NCBI RefSeq assembly: GCF_900116875.1 | Contig: NZ_FPCC01000019.1 | Span: 1 to 64,000, forward strand | Source of the DNA: Butyrivibrio sp. INlla21 | GTDB lineage: Bacteria; Bacillota; Clostridia; Lachnospirales; Lachnospiraceae | Direction: 5' to 3' | Length of the DNA stretch: 64,000 nt | Shown here: piece by piece, positions 1 through 8,118 of the stretch | Position numbering within the stretch: position 1 is the first letter of the stretch | Layout: each line of letters starts with the position of its first letter | Notes under the pieces: generated by a model | The model's input: the letters and a program-made list of their open reading frames with translations, nothing else | What the model was told of the DNA's origin: nothing | Database searches by the model: none | Made by a program: the position numbers and the translations under genes

Positions 1-8
1 TTTAGACA

Positions 9-24
9 ATATGTAATGACCTCC
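9..24 (+). repeat. Left subterminal inverted repeat of the IS
   Basis: ATATGTAATGACCTCC is the exact reverse complement of 1634-1649. The GGAGGTCA part also appears at 100-107, where GGAGG is the transposase ribosome site, so the repeat and the Shine-Dalgarno region look alike. Confidence 0.9.
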
Positions 25-111
25 ACTATGTAGCAACGTGGATTTTCCTGTATACTAAAGATGTTGAGTCAATGGTAACAGGGATTACCGCATACAAAGG
101 GAGGTCACTAA

Positions 112-1230
112 ATGAATAATACCACAGTTTACGTAGGAATGGATGTACACAAGGAAAGTTTTACTCTTTGTGATTATTTAATCGAAACAGAGAAGTCATC
201 TCACACAAGGCGCACACCCGCTGATTACAAGGAAGTCCTTAAATATCTTGAATTCCTTAGAACTATCTACGGAAATGATACAAACTTTATATGCGGTTAT
301 GAAGCCGGTTGTCTCGGCTACACTTTATATCATCAGTTAACTGATCGTAACGTTAACTGTGTGATACTTGCACCTACCACCATGTTAGAACCACGTAGTG
401 GTAAAAGAATAAAAACCGATAAACGTGATGCTGAACTGATTGGAAAGTGTCTTGCTCAGCACAACTACAGTCCTGTTTATGTTCCATCTGCTTCTGATGA
501 AGAAACAAAAGAATTTCTTCGAATGCGGGATGATCATAAGCTAGCGCTTAAGAAAGTGAAGCAACAGATTCTTTCTTTTTGTCTTCGCCACGATTATCGA
601 TATGAAGGAAAAAACCACTGGACAGCAGCACATGTGAACTGGCTAAAATCATTGAAGCTTGAGTCTCTGTATAAAGAGATTCTCGATGAATATCTGCTGA
701 CCTATACAACTCTAAGTGATAAGCTTGAGCGTTTAGATAAACGAATAGAGGAACTTGCTTCCAAAGATGAATACAGAGAATCAGTTAAAAAGCTCTGTTG
801 TTTCATCGGAGTTCAAACTCATACAGCGTTATCTGTACTAGTTGAAGTCGGTGATTTTAAACGTTTTGCTTCCGCCAATCAGTTTTCTGCATATCTTGGG
901 CTTGTGCCTGGAGAAGATTCCAGCGGAGATGACAAGGCAAGGCTTGGTATCACAAAAGCTGGTAATCGTCATGTAAGGCAACTACTTATTGAATCATCAC
1001 AGTCATACAGCAGAGGCCAAATAGGTTATAAATCAAAAGTACTTAAAGCGCGCCAGACTGGTAACACACCTAAAGTCATCGCATATGCTGATAAAGCTAA
1101 TGAAAGGCTCAGAAGAAAGTTCTACAAAATGGTTCTTGGTAAGAGCAAGAAACACAATGTAGCTAAAACAGCAGTAGCAAGAGAACTTGCATGCTTTATG
1201 TGGGGTATGATGACCGATAATATAGCATAA
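112..1230 (+). CDS. IS110-family transposase (DEDD recombinase)
   Basis: This 372-residue protein catalyses movement of the element. The N-terminal RuvC-like DEDD domain starts with YVGMDVHKESFTL (first acidic residue Asp11), continues with GYEAGCLGY near residues 62-70, and has the KTDKRDAELIGKCLAQH block near 101-117. The C-terminal IS116/IS110/IS902 domain has the FIGVQTHTAL and SAYLGLVPGEDSSG stretches and the conserved serine region TKAGNRHVRQLLIESS, where the family's catalytic Ser is expected. GGAGG at 100-104 lies 7 nt before the ATG. In known members the enzyme works with a structured bridge RNA made by the element. The length is normal and the gene looks active. Little else in the window resembles it, so it is probably a recent arrival. 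Confidence 0.95.
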   Translation: MNNTTVYVGMDVHKESFTLCDYLIETEKSSHTRRTPADYKEVLKYLEFLRTIYGNDTNFICGYEAGCLGYTLYHQLTDRNVNCVILAPTTMLEPRSGKRIKTDKRDAELIGKCLAQHNYSPVYVPSASDEETKEFLRMRDDHKLALKKVKQQILSFCLRHDYRYEGKNHWTAAHVNWLKSLKLESLYKEILDEYLLTYTTLSDKLERLDKRIEELASKDEYRESVKKLCCFIGVQTHTALSVLVEVGDFKRFASANQFSAYLGLVPGEDSSGDDKARLGITKAGNRHVRQLLIESSQSYSRGQIGYKSKVLKARQTGNTPKVIAYADKANERLRRKFYKMVLGKSKKHNVAKTAVARELACFMWGMMTDNIA

Positions 1231-1235
1231 TCAGT

Positions 1236-1560
1236 TATAACATCGCGTTTCCGATATCAAGGCCGAGCCGCCAAGGGCGGTGCTTCGCAGCCTTGACATC
1301 TTCACCCCGCTGTTATAGTTCGTAATCAAGCAGATGTAAGATGGCTTATGCCATTTACATCTGGCCATAACAAGTAACAACTGAAGACATCTTGAAAGGG
1401 CTTCGGCCATTTCAAGGTTCGAGCTATCTACGAGACCACTATGTCGGCACAGAGAAATCTGTGATCCACGCTGTTAGAAGGTAGAGCTCACGGCGGACCA
1501 TTGACCTGTCGGTAACCAATCCACGTATATCAGAGTGGCCAATGCCGGGAACTGATACTC
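1236..1560 (+). ncRNA. Candidate bridge RNA region of the IS
   Basis: The 400 bp after the transposase has no ORF but a chain of strong hairpins. One at 1253-1300 has an inner GCCGCC/GGCGGT stem (1267-1281). A 14-bp stem at 1331-1363 has a TTAT loop and one bulged G. One at 1391-1416 has a TTCG tetraloop. A closed domain at 1421-1489 holds a CACAGA/TCTGTG stem with a GAAA loop (1448-1463). A last domain at 1491-1549 has a small hairpin (1521-1538) whose loop contains ATATCAG. In the IS1111 group the RNA lies downstream of the transposase, as here. Identity is inferred from position and structure; the exact RNA ends are unknown. Confidence 0.7.
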
Positions 1561-1627
1561 CGAGGCTCTTTCAAGGTGCCTTCAGCAACAATTAAATAAG
1601 TTTGTGGTGATCCCTATCATTTTTTGC

Positions 1628-1633
1628 TTGACA
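1628..1633 (+). promoter_or_regulatory. Outward-facing -35 box at IS right end
   Basis: A perfect TTGACA lies just inside the right inverted repeat and points out of the element. Several IS110 relatives form a circle-junction promoter from a -35 in one end and a -10 in the other. No good -10 is found 16-18 bp downstream in the present flank, so at this site it is probably silent or weak. Confidence 0.4.
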
Positions 1634-1649
1634 GGAGGTCATTACATAT
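1634..1649 (-). repeat. Right subterminal inverted repeat of the IS
   Basis: GGAGGTCATTACATAT is the exact reverse complement of 9-24 and is followed by CAG, the likely last three bases of the element. Confidence 0.9.
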
Positions 1650-1739
1650 CAGCCAATGAACTAAAGGGGTGTGTTTTTTAGTGTCAAAAATGATATACTA
1701 TCGAGGTATAAGTTAATAAGAATTCAGGAGGAAAAGAAA

Positions 1740-2261
1740 TTGGCTCAGAATCCTATTGTCACATTCACAATGGAAAACGGCGATGTAATCAAGGCAGAGC
1801 TATATCCCGAGATTGCACCCAACACCGTTAATAACTTTATTTCACTTATCAACAAGAACTTCTACGACGGACTCATCTTCCACAGAGTCATTCGCGGATT
1901 CATGCTTCAGGGCGGCGATCCCGAAGGAACCGGAATGGGTGGCCCCGGATACGGCATCAAGGGAGAATTTGCTTCAAACGGCTTCAAGAATGATCTTAAG
2001 CACACAGAAGGCGTTCTTTCAATGGCAAGATCAATGATGCCCAACTCAGCAGGCTCTCAGTTCTTTATCATGCACAAGAATGCACCTCATCTTGATGGCG
2101 ACTACGCTGCTTTCGGTAAAGTTACTGAAGGAATGGATGTAGTTAACAAGATTGCCGAAGTAGATACAGATTATAACGATCGTCCCGTGACCAACCAGGT
2201 TATGAAGACCGTTACAGTTGAGACATTCGGTGTAGATTATCCCGAACCTGAGAAACACTAA
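1740..2261 (+). CDS. Cyclophilin-type peptidyl-prolyl isomerase
   Basis: This 173-residue single-domain cytoplasmic PPIase catalyses cis-trans isomerisation at proline. The cyclophilin core is clear: FHRVIRGFMLQGGDPEGTG carries the catalytic Arg, GVLSMARSMMPNSAGSQFF the substrate-binding Gln/Phe, and HLDGDYAAFGKV follows. The start is a TTG at 1740: AGGAGG at 1726-1731 sits 8 nt before it, and the family homology begins there. The frame stays open upstream to a GTG at 1671 but the added 23 residues are not cyclophilin-like. A possible -10 box TATACT lies at 1694-1699. The gene is alone on its strand here, between the IS and a terminator shared with the convergent gene. Confidence 0.93.
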   Translation: MAQNPIVTFTMENGDVIKAELYPEIAPNTVNNFISLINKNFYDGLIFHRVIRGFMLQGGDPEGTGMGGPGYGIKGEFASNGFKNDLKHTEGVLSMARSMMPNSAGSQFFIMHKNAPHLDGDYAAFGKVTEGMDVVNKIAEVDTDYNDRPVTNQVMKTVTVETFGVDYPEPEKH

Positions 2262-2265
2262 ATAA

Positions 2266-2341
2266 AAAAGCTTCCCTACAGTATTGATATGTACCCAGAA
2301 TCCTGGACACATATCATATAAACACTGTTCGGGAAGCTTTT
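2266..2341. terminator. Bidirectional terminator between convergent genes
   Basis: AAAAGCTTCCC (2266-2276) pairs with GGGAAGCTTTT (2331-2341). The loop holds a second stem, GATATGT/ACATATC (2286-2292, 2309-2315), topped by CCAG/CTGG. A-rich and T-rich ends let it stop transcripts from both the cyclophilin and the LprI-like gene. Confidence 0.75.
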
Positions 2342-2355
2342 ATTATTGCTATTCT

Positions 2356-3327
2356 TTACTGAACCTTAGTTCCGTAAATGGGATCTGTACACTCTTCATC
2401 AAGAGAACTTACATATGAAAGGATCAATGTATTCTCGTCGTCAAAAGCCTTTTCAAGCTTATAATACTCGGATCCCTTCTTAAACACGATAGTTTCTGAG
2501 CTGCCGCAGTATCCGTATACTTCGAGATCGCTCATAATATCGCCGCCTGTGATCCATACGGTCCAGTTACTATCGGGTATTCCGTACTCGCATTCGCTTG
2601 ATCTCTGTACACCGATAACTGCCCCTCTTTTCTCATCAAACATCCACTCTCCTGACAGAGCTTCAAATGTCTGATCAAGGGTCTTTCTGTTATCAAATAT
2701 CTTCTGCACTTCAGCAGGAACAGAGAAGCTCTCTCCTCTTGCCTCTGCCAGATATCCGGCAAGAACATAGACACGCTCATGTGTCATCTCTTCCATCTCT
2801 CCTGCTTCGAGCATAGCCTGCATCGTTCCGCCGAGAGCATATAATCCGGCAACCTTAGAATTGGCCTCTTTCTCGGCATTCCATGCTTTTTGTTCTTTTA
2901 CAAGCTCATCCTTCTTGGAAGCATCCACTTCTTCAGTAAGCCTGTCCCAAAGAGAATTAAGCTCATTATCCCAAATATTAAAAGCATCCACCTCAAAATT
3001 GTTCATATCAGTCTGAGAGGCATTTTCTGAATTAAAGCTATCATCATGCTCCTTGGCCTTAGCCTCAACCTCGGCTACCTCGTCCTGAATGCTTTTTCCG
3101 GCCTTAGGTGTATTGTCTTTATCTTCTTTCTTATTGCTATCGGAATCGCTGACATCGCTATCATCTACATCTTCCGTGAAAGCATCTTCAACCTTTCCTA
3201 CAGTAGTTTCGCCCTGAGTTGAAAATAAAAAATAGGCTCCTCCTACTACCGCAATTCCTAAGAATATAAGAACACCCAAAACCACTGTCAAAGTGCTTGC
3301 CGCACTTTTTTTACCACGTCTGCTCAC
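2356..3327 (-). CDS. Membrane-anchored protein with LprI-like domain
   Basis: This 323-residue protein has a short basic N-terminus and one membrane segment (about residues 12-34). An acidic, Ser/Asp/Lys-rich linker reaches about residue 80. An extracellular domain follows, in which WDNELNSLWDRLTEEV and LVKEQKAWNAEKEANSKV match the Leu-rich/QxxW pattern of the LprI/DUF1311 family, some members of which inhibit lysozyme. The C-terminal 90 residues (SGEWMFDEKRGAVIGV onward) look like a separate small beta domain. GTG start at 3325-3327 with AAAGGAGAG upstream. The domain call is moderate and the function unproven. It neighbours another exported protein of unknown role. Confidence 0.75.
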   Translation of the reverse strand: MSRRGKKSAASTLTVVLGVLIFLGIAVVGGAYFLFSTQGETTVGKVEDAFTEDVDDSDVSDSDSNKKEDKDNTPKAGKSIQDEVAEVEAKAKEHDDSFNSENASQTDMNNFEVDAFNIWDNELNSLWDRLTEEVDASKKDELVKEQKAWNAEKEANSKVAGLYALGGTMQAMLEAGEMEEMTHERVYVLAGYLAEARGESFSVPAEVQKIFDNRKTLDQTFEALSGEWMFDEKRGAVIGVQRSSECEYGIPDSNWTVWITGGDIMSDLEVYGYCGSSETIVFKKGSEYYKLEKAFDDENTLILSYVSSLDEECTDPIYGTKVQ

Positions 3328-3379
3328 TTTTTTCTCTCCTTTATAAGCAAATTATTCTGAATTAGCCCCCAAAAACATA

Positions 3380-4411
3380 TCAGCCTACTATTATAGACTT
3401 TGCATGATAGTATCCGTCATTACCTCTCTCACACTCAACCTTTAAGTTAGTGTTGTGAACAATAACGGGACATCTCGAGAAGTTTGTTGAAGAATCAAGC
3501 TTGATCTGCATTACTCCGTTGCTTAACTCAAGGAACAATATCTCCTCTGTAGTCTCTGATGTAACACGTCCGGATACCACAGCATTGGTATTTGAATCGG
3601 TTTCAACCTTGGATGCACAAGAATCATCATCATTGATTAGCTTGGAAATATGATTTTTATCATCCTTACCCTTGTAATAAAAAGCTGTAATATGCTCATC
3701 GGGAATAAGGACTCTGCACTCGGTCGCATCAGTTGCAACATCAAGAACATATTCTTTGGTTCCGTCTGAAGTCTTAAGTATAAGGTTAGAGGTTGTTGTT
3801 CCCTTAACGACCTTACCGGAAATCTCGGTTCCCTTTGCATTTATTGTGCTCATGCTTCCGCTGCCTTCCGAATTGGCTACGGAGATTGCGTGCATATATG
3901 CATCGCTTCCTCTTGCACATACAATTTCAACTTTTTGATCAAGAACCAGATATCTTACTTTGCTAAGATCGGTTGATTCATCGATCTTGATCTCCATGGT
4001 TCCGCTGTTCGTCTTAAGATAGATCTTGGAACTTGTTGTTCCCTTAGCTATCTTACCTCTTACTGTGGAAGACTTTCCCTTATCAACGTCGGCGTTTTCC
4101 GACTTATTGCCACCTTTAAGCTTGGAAGCGTGCCAATACTCGTCATCACCTCTGTAGCATTCTGCAGTAACTTTATCTCCCTTGAAGATAAACTTTGCTT
4201 CGGAAGTATCGGTATTGGAATCAACCTTGATCTCCACAGTACCGCCGGATGTCTGAAGATATAATGTATCCGCTGTAGTCTTATCAGTAGCTTTTCCCTC
4301 GAATGTGATCTCGGTTGCGGCAACAGCCTTAACAGGCATAAAGAATGCACCGGTCGCAGCCATTAGCATTGCAAGCGTAACGCTCAATAATGCCGATAAT
4401 CTCTTTTTCAT
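3380..4411 (-). CDS. Secreted protein of four ~66-residue repeats
   Basis: I do not recognise this 343-residue protein. It has a signal peptide (MKKRLSALLSVTLAML, cleavage near AVAA), then four degenerate repeats at about residues 33-100, 115-180, 196-262 and 277-343. Each repeat has a G-x-[AV]-x-x-x-T-T start, an LYLQTSGGTVEIKVD-like strand pair, a D/H-x-[KV] strand and an end like CYRGDDEYWHASKL. Repeat 3 is the most diverged. The pattern suggests four small beta barrels in a row with no membrane anchor or sortase motif. The start at 4411 is chosen because AAAGGGG sits 8 nt upstream; the frame is open eight codons further. The job is probably at the cell surface or outside it. Confidence 0.75.
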   Translation of the reverse strand: MKKRLSALLSVTLAMLMAATGAFFMPVKAVAATEITFEGKATDKTTADTLYLQTSGGTVEIKVDSNTDTSEAKFIFKGDKVTAECYRGDDEYWHASKLKGGNKSENADVDKGKSSTVRGKIAKGTTSSKIYLKTNSGTMEIKIDESTDLSKVRYLVLDQKVEIVCARGSDAYMHAISVANSEGSGSMSTINAKGTEISGKVVKGTTTSNLILKTSDGTKEYVLDVATDATECRVLIPDEHITAFYYKGKDDKNHISKLINDDDSCASKVETDSNTNAVVSGRVTSETTEEILFLELSNGVMQIKLDSSTNFSRCPVIVHNTNLKVECERGNDGYYHAKSIIVG

Positions 4412-4551
4412 AACATGTTCCCCTTTCAAACACATAAAGAAAAATTAAACTCTAATTAAATAGAATCATCAAAAATACAAAATATCTGTATTTTCACCCT
4501 CTATTATACATCATCTTGTGGCAATGTGTGCACTTTTCATCAAAAAAACAT

Positions 4552-4585
4552 AAAAAATGCAGGTAAAAACTAACTTTTACCTGCA
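4552..4585 (-). terminator. Rho-independent terminator of the Bat-like operon
   Basis: A perfect 11-bp stem (4558-4568 with 4575-4585) is followed on the minus strand by a T run (complement of 4552-4557), 24 bp after the last gene of the operon. Confidence 0.88.
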
Positions 4586-4608
4586 TAATGTCAAAAAATT
4601 ACCTGAAT

Positions 4609-5553
4609 TTACCACTGTTTGATGTAAACATCACCTTCAGATTCCCCACCGGAGCCGCCTGAACCTCCTAAGCTTTGATCATTACCTCCGGAGCCGCCAC
4701 CATTTTGCTTATCATCATTTCCGCCGCCCTGATCATTCTGATCTTCATCGCCGGAACCGCCGTTATTCTGCTGATCGTCTCCGTTGTTTTGATCGTTCTG
4801 ATCATCGCCGTCCTGATCCTGACCACCGCCGTTTTGGTCGTTCTCTTTATCTTTCTGATTGTTCTCGTAGTCTTTCTGCTCTTTACGGCGTTCTTCCATT
4901 GCGCCTTTTTTATTGTTCTCAAGCTTTTCTTTCTGCTTGTTCTCTTTACTTCCGCCGCCACCGCCGGAACTGCCGTTATCCTGATCGTCCTGGTTGTCCT
5001 TTTTATCGTTCTGTTCATCACTTGATGAAGACTGATCGGGATTCTTGAGCTTTTCGATCATCTTATCGATATCTTCTTTTAACTGCTGAGCATCCTTATC
5101 TCTGTAATCATCACCTTCATCGACAGCCCATCCGTTTTCAAGAAGGGTATCTCTTGCCATGTTCAGGATAAAAATAGCCGTATCGATCTTTTCCTGAGTA
5201 TCGAGATCGTAAAAATCTATCGTATTGCAAAGCGCGAGCGCCAGATTGATCCTTATTGAGCATTCTCTTTTGGCATCGGGATAAAGCGTAAGCGCCTTCT
5301 TATAATAGCCTACCGCGGCCTGATACTCTTTTCTCTCGTAGCTCACATTTCCGAGGTTATAATACGGAATAAAGCTCTCGGGGAAATTTAAATATAAAAG
5401 TTTACTCTCGCTCTCCGTCTTATAAACGGAATCGTCATATGCCTTTACAAAGCTGTGGTTGATCGCAACCCTTCCGATCACCGAAATAGCCAAAAGCAGT
5501 ATCGGCACGGAAAAAATAATCATAAGTATGTATTTAAGAGGAGCTTTTTTCAT
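4609..5553 (-). CDS. TPR membrane protein with low-complexity tail (BatC-like)
   Basis: The last gene of the Bat-like operon, 314 residues. One N-terminal membrane segment (about 8-28) is followed by TPR units (FPESFIPYYNLGNVSYERKE, YQAAVGYYKKALTLYPDA) ending near residue 150. The C-terminal half is a disordered run rich in Asn, Asp, Gln, Gly and Lys (about 165-314). TPR proteins with such tails close many Bat operons, where they sit beside VWA proteins at the membrane. The start at 5553 follows GGGAGG by 8 nt; two earlier in-frame ATGs are too close to that site. The tail makes long open frames on the other strand that are not genes. Confidence 0.8.
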   Translation of the reverse strand: MKKAPLKYILMIIFSVPILLLAISVIGRVAINHSFVKAYDDSVYKTESESKLLYLNFPESFIPYYNLGNVSYERKEYQAAVGYYKKALTLYPDAKRECSIRINLALALCNTIDFYDLDTQEKIDTAIFILNMARDTLLENGWAVDEGDDYRDKDAQQLKEDIDKMIEKLKNPDQSSSSDEQNDKKDNQDDQDNGSSGGGGGSKENKQKEKLENNKKGAMEERRKEQKDYENNQKDKENDQNGGGQDQDGDDQNDQNNGDDQQNNGGSGDEDQNDQGGGNDDKQNGGGSGGNDQSLGGSGGSGGESEGDVYIKQW

Positions 5554-5555
5554 GA

Positions 5556-6518
5556 TCATAACCTCCCTCTTCTTACAACAAAGCAAGCTTCTACAAGCAG
5601 CATCAATGCAAGCATTGCCGCAAAAATATAATAAATATCTCTGTACTTCTCGACTCCCGTCATCTGATCATCAACCGTCTTGGCCGATTCCTTGATATAA
5701 CGGATAGAGCTCTCAAGTGCGGATCTGCCGTTATTCATATTGTTATATATAAGTCCGAGATCCTTGGCGATATTCTTTAAATTATCCTCATCGATCATCG
5801 AGAGAGCCTGCTTTCCCGTTGATTCATCGATAATATATCCGTAACCGCTTTGTTTCATCTTGCCGCCTTCGCGTGTTCCGTAACCAAGAACAACTCCTGC
5901 GTCGACGTACTGCTTAAGCGCTTCGTATGAAGTAAGCTCATTACCGTTAGTTATCTCTCCGTCACTTATAAATACAAGTACGGTCTTTCTGTTCTCTTTC
6001 TTGGAAGAAGAAAGAAGCAGTGCCTCCATGTCCTTGTAAGGGAGGGACATATCACTTCCCATCGCATAAGAACTGTCAGGCGGAGCCAAAGTATCGATAA
6101 GGCTCTCAACATAATTAAGATCCTGAGTATAAGGCGAGATAACATGAGCCTGATCGTCAAAAGTCACAAGTCCGAAATTGCTTCCGACCAGTTCATCCGC
6201 AATGTACTTGGCATCCTTGATGACTCCGTCGATCCTGGGATTCTTGCCGTCATAATCCTGTGCCCACATACTGATGGTGGTATCTATGACAAACAAAACA
6301 TCCAGGTTCTTAGTCGTAAACTCATACTTATCGTCTTTTATTACAGGTCTTAATCCCACGATAAACGCCAAAAGATATATCAGGGTAAGCCTTATGATCG
6401 TAAACATCTTTTCTTTTTTGTCGATATGACTCTTTCCTGCGGCATATATGGTGACTGTGGCAAGTGCCGACAGTATTAAGAGCAATATCAAAACAGGTAA
6501 AACAGGTTGAACACTCAT
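5556..6518 (-). CDS. VWA-domain membrane protein (BatB-like)
   Basis: 320 residues. Two N-terminal membrane segments (about 5-27 and 40-58), a VWA domain (about 75-270) and a C-terminal membrane segment (about 293-312) give the usual Bat layout with the VWA domain outside. The metal-site motif is DTTIS, where most VWA domains have DxSxS. The second acidic site is in FISDGEITNG. It overlaps the previous VWA gene by 4 bp (ATGA), so translation is probably coupled. Its likely role, from the family, is a surface or periplasm-facing scaffold acting with MoxR. Confidence 0.87.
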   Translation of the reverse strand: MSVQPVLPVLILLLILSALATVTIYAAGKSHIDKKEKMFTIIRLTLIYLLAFIVGLRPVIKDDKYEFTTKNLDVLFVIDTTISMWAQDYDGKNPRIDGVIKDAKYIADELVGSNFGLVTFDDQAHVISPYTQDLNYVESLIDTLAPPDSSYAMGSDMSLPYKDMEALLLSSSKKENRKTVLVFISDGEITNGNELTSYEALKQYVDAGVVLGYGTREGGKMKQSGYGYIIDESTGKQALSMIDEDNLKNIAKDLGLIYNNMNNGRSALESSIRYIKESAKTVDDQMTGVEKYRDIYYIFAAMLALMLLVEACFVVRRGRL

Positions 6519-7624
6519 TTTTGCAACACCAATCCCGCCAAGCTAAAGAATGCAAGGCTAATCAAACAAATAATAAACGGTACATAGGGCATATCTACGG
6601 GCTGTCTGGCCATGACGAGTTTGACAACCATTGCCTCCTGCTTCTGAATATCTTTAACGATCTCAGATACAGGCTGCTCGGGAGTTCTGATGTAGAACTT
6701 ACCTCCCGTCATCTCAACTGCCCTCCTAAATTCCGTAGAACACTCTTCATAGTCATATTCGTCCGGAAGATAGAATTTATCTTCACTGGGATAAATACCA
6801 AAAATCGTAACCTTGTGGCTCTTACATGCTTTTGCCGCCTCATCAAGATCCATGATCTGAGGCATGTAATCATTGAGCTCATTGTCGGTACACATTATGA
6901 TAACTCTTGTTCTGTCGGGTTCATCTATATAGGGAAAAGAAAAAAGCGCAGAGCCGAGTCCTTCTCCTATGAGTGACGATCCCTTGAGATAACTGTTATA
7001 AGTTGTTCCCGCATCAAAATACGTGAGCTTTTCCACAAGTTCGTCAAATCTTTTCTGCTCACTTTCGGGAATCTGTCCGTAATAGCCGTACTTTTCTTCA
7101 AAGTCCACACAATACTCTTTTTGAAGAGCAAAATACTCTCCGAGTTCATCAAGCTTTTGAAGCACATAATCATAATCGTCCGTAAGCGGAACGTATGTGA
7201 CCGTGGAAGTATTGAAGATACTGATACCGATCCTGTCGCCCTCAAGTCCCTGAACAACGCCTTTCAGATAATCCGTGAACTCCGAATTAAGATCATAGAG
7301 CGAATAAGAAACATCGAGACAAAGAATGATATCTCTCTTCTTAACTCCGCTCATAATGTCATCGTTTCTGTAAGGTCTTGCTGCCAGAACCAATGCCGAA
7401 AGCATACTGCCTATAAGTCCCGCGGCAAGCACTATCCTGAAAACTTTGTACTGCATTGAAAGCGACTTATAAAGCTTGGTGGATCTGATCTTAGACGTAT
7501 TTGCAACACGGATTCCCGATTCAAAATCCGTCTTTTTCTTTTTTTGAATGCTTACTACCAGAATGATCGTGGTTGCCATAACTGCAACTCCGAACGCGAT
7601 CATCCATTTATACATCAGCTCCAT
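6515..7624 (-). CDS. VWA-domain membrane protein (BatA-like)
   Basis: 369 residues. N-terminal membrane segment (about 7-26), a second (about 62-82), a VWA domain from about 98 with a complete DVSYS metal site, and a C-terminal membrane segment ending VLQK. A Tyr/Glu-rich insert (about 165-200) is unusual for the fold. It overlaps the upstream small gene by 10 bp and the downstream VWA gene by 4 bp. Paired VWA genes in this order are typical of MoxR/Bat operons. The partners or cargo cannot be told from sequence. Confidence 0.87.
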   Translation of the reverse strand: MELMYKWMIAFGVAVMATTIILVVSIQKKKKTDFESGIRVANTSKIRSTKLYKSLSMQYKVFRIVLAAGLIGSMLSALVLAARPYRNDDIMSGVKKRDIILCLDVSYSLYDLNSEFTDYLKGVVQGLEGDRIGISIFNTSTVTYVPLTDDYDYVLQKLDELGEYFALQKEYCVDFEEKYGYYGQIPESEQKRFDELVEKLTYFDAGTTYNSYLKGSSLIGEGLGSALFSFPYIDEPDRTRVIIMCTDNELNDYMPQIMDLDEAAKACKSHKVTIFGIYPSEDKFYLPDEYDYEECSTEFRRAVEMTGGKFYIRTPEQPVSEIVKDIQKQEAMVVKLVMARQPVDMPYVPFIICLISLAFFSLAGLVLQK

Positions 7625-8118
7625 TCTCTGATCACCCCTACTGCCGTGTTACACGAAGTAACAAAATCTCTGTTCTCCGATCTGTTTTCCTCGGCAAACT
7701 CCGGCACATAATACTCTTCCATAAGCTTATCAAGATGTCTGATTCCCATCTTCTTTACATCATTAAGTGTGCTCTTCTCGACATCGATACCCGTCGCCTC
7801 ATGCACATATCCTCTTATCATAAGTGAAAGCTTAAGATAAGCGTCTCTCTTTGCCAGTTCCTCTTTTTCATACTGAGTTCTGAGCTTGTTGATACCGGCA
7901 ATATATTTCTTTTTGATGATAAAAAGATGCTGTGGCATCGGCTTTTTATACTCGGCCGGCTTTTGTTCTTCAACCGCCTTGGGTGCTTTTTTCTTGTAAA
8001 AGATCTTATAAAGAGCCCTTATCAAAAGAAAAAGTCCCAGAGCCGTAAGCGCTATGCCAATTGCAACAACCCACCAGCTGTACTCAAACGGTGGTCTTAA
8101 TGTAACCGTAGTTTCCAT
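7615..8118 (-). CDS. Small membrane protein of the MoxR operon
   Basis: 167 residues. One membrane segment (about 16-37), a basic stretch rich in Lys/Pro, then a helical cytoplasmic domain with KLSLMIRGYVHEATGID. This resembles the DUF4381-like or BatD C-terminal proteins that sit between DUF58 and VWA genes, but the match is by layout more than by residue. The start at 8118 has GAAAGG 7 nt upstream and overlaps the DUF58 gene by 35 bp. An earlier TTG five codons upstream lacks a good site. Confidence 0.7.
   Translation of the reverse strand: METTVTLRPPFEYSWWVVAIGIALTALGLFLLIRALYKIFYKKKAPKAVEEQKPAEYKKPMPQHLFIIKKKYIAGINKLRTQYEKEELAKRDAYLKLSLMIRGYVHEATGIDVEKSTLNDVKKMGIRHLDKLMEEYYVPEFAEENRSENRDFVTSCNTAVGVIREWS

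Larger units (their letters stand above)
2..1652 (+). mobile_element. IS110-family insertion sequence, IS1111 type
   Basis: One DEDD transposase gene is followed by about 400 bp of structured non-coding DNA. Perfect 16-bp inverted repeats lie at 9-24 and 1634-1649. IS1111-type elements carry subterminal repeats a few bases inside the true ends and no target duplication; taking 7 bases outside on the left and 3 on the right gives the ends used here, which is inference. The element sits 87 bp upstream of the cyclophilin start codon and points the same way. It appears intact: the transposase is full length and both repeats are present. The exact ends need an empty site for comparison. Confidence 0.8.

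Noticed and set aside
1671-1739. N-terminal extension of the cyclophilin
   Set aside because: GTG at 1671 lacks a ribosome site, and AGGAGG plus TTG at 1740 match the family's start.
4675-5025. Very hydrophobic 116-codon plus-strand ORF
   Set aside because: It is the complement of the Asn/Asp/Gln-rich tail of the TPR protein, which gives Ile/Val/Leu codons on the other strand.
6464-6976. 170-codon plus-strand ORF
   Set aside because: Complement of the first VWA gene; no start signal and no recognisable domain.
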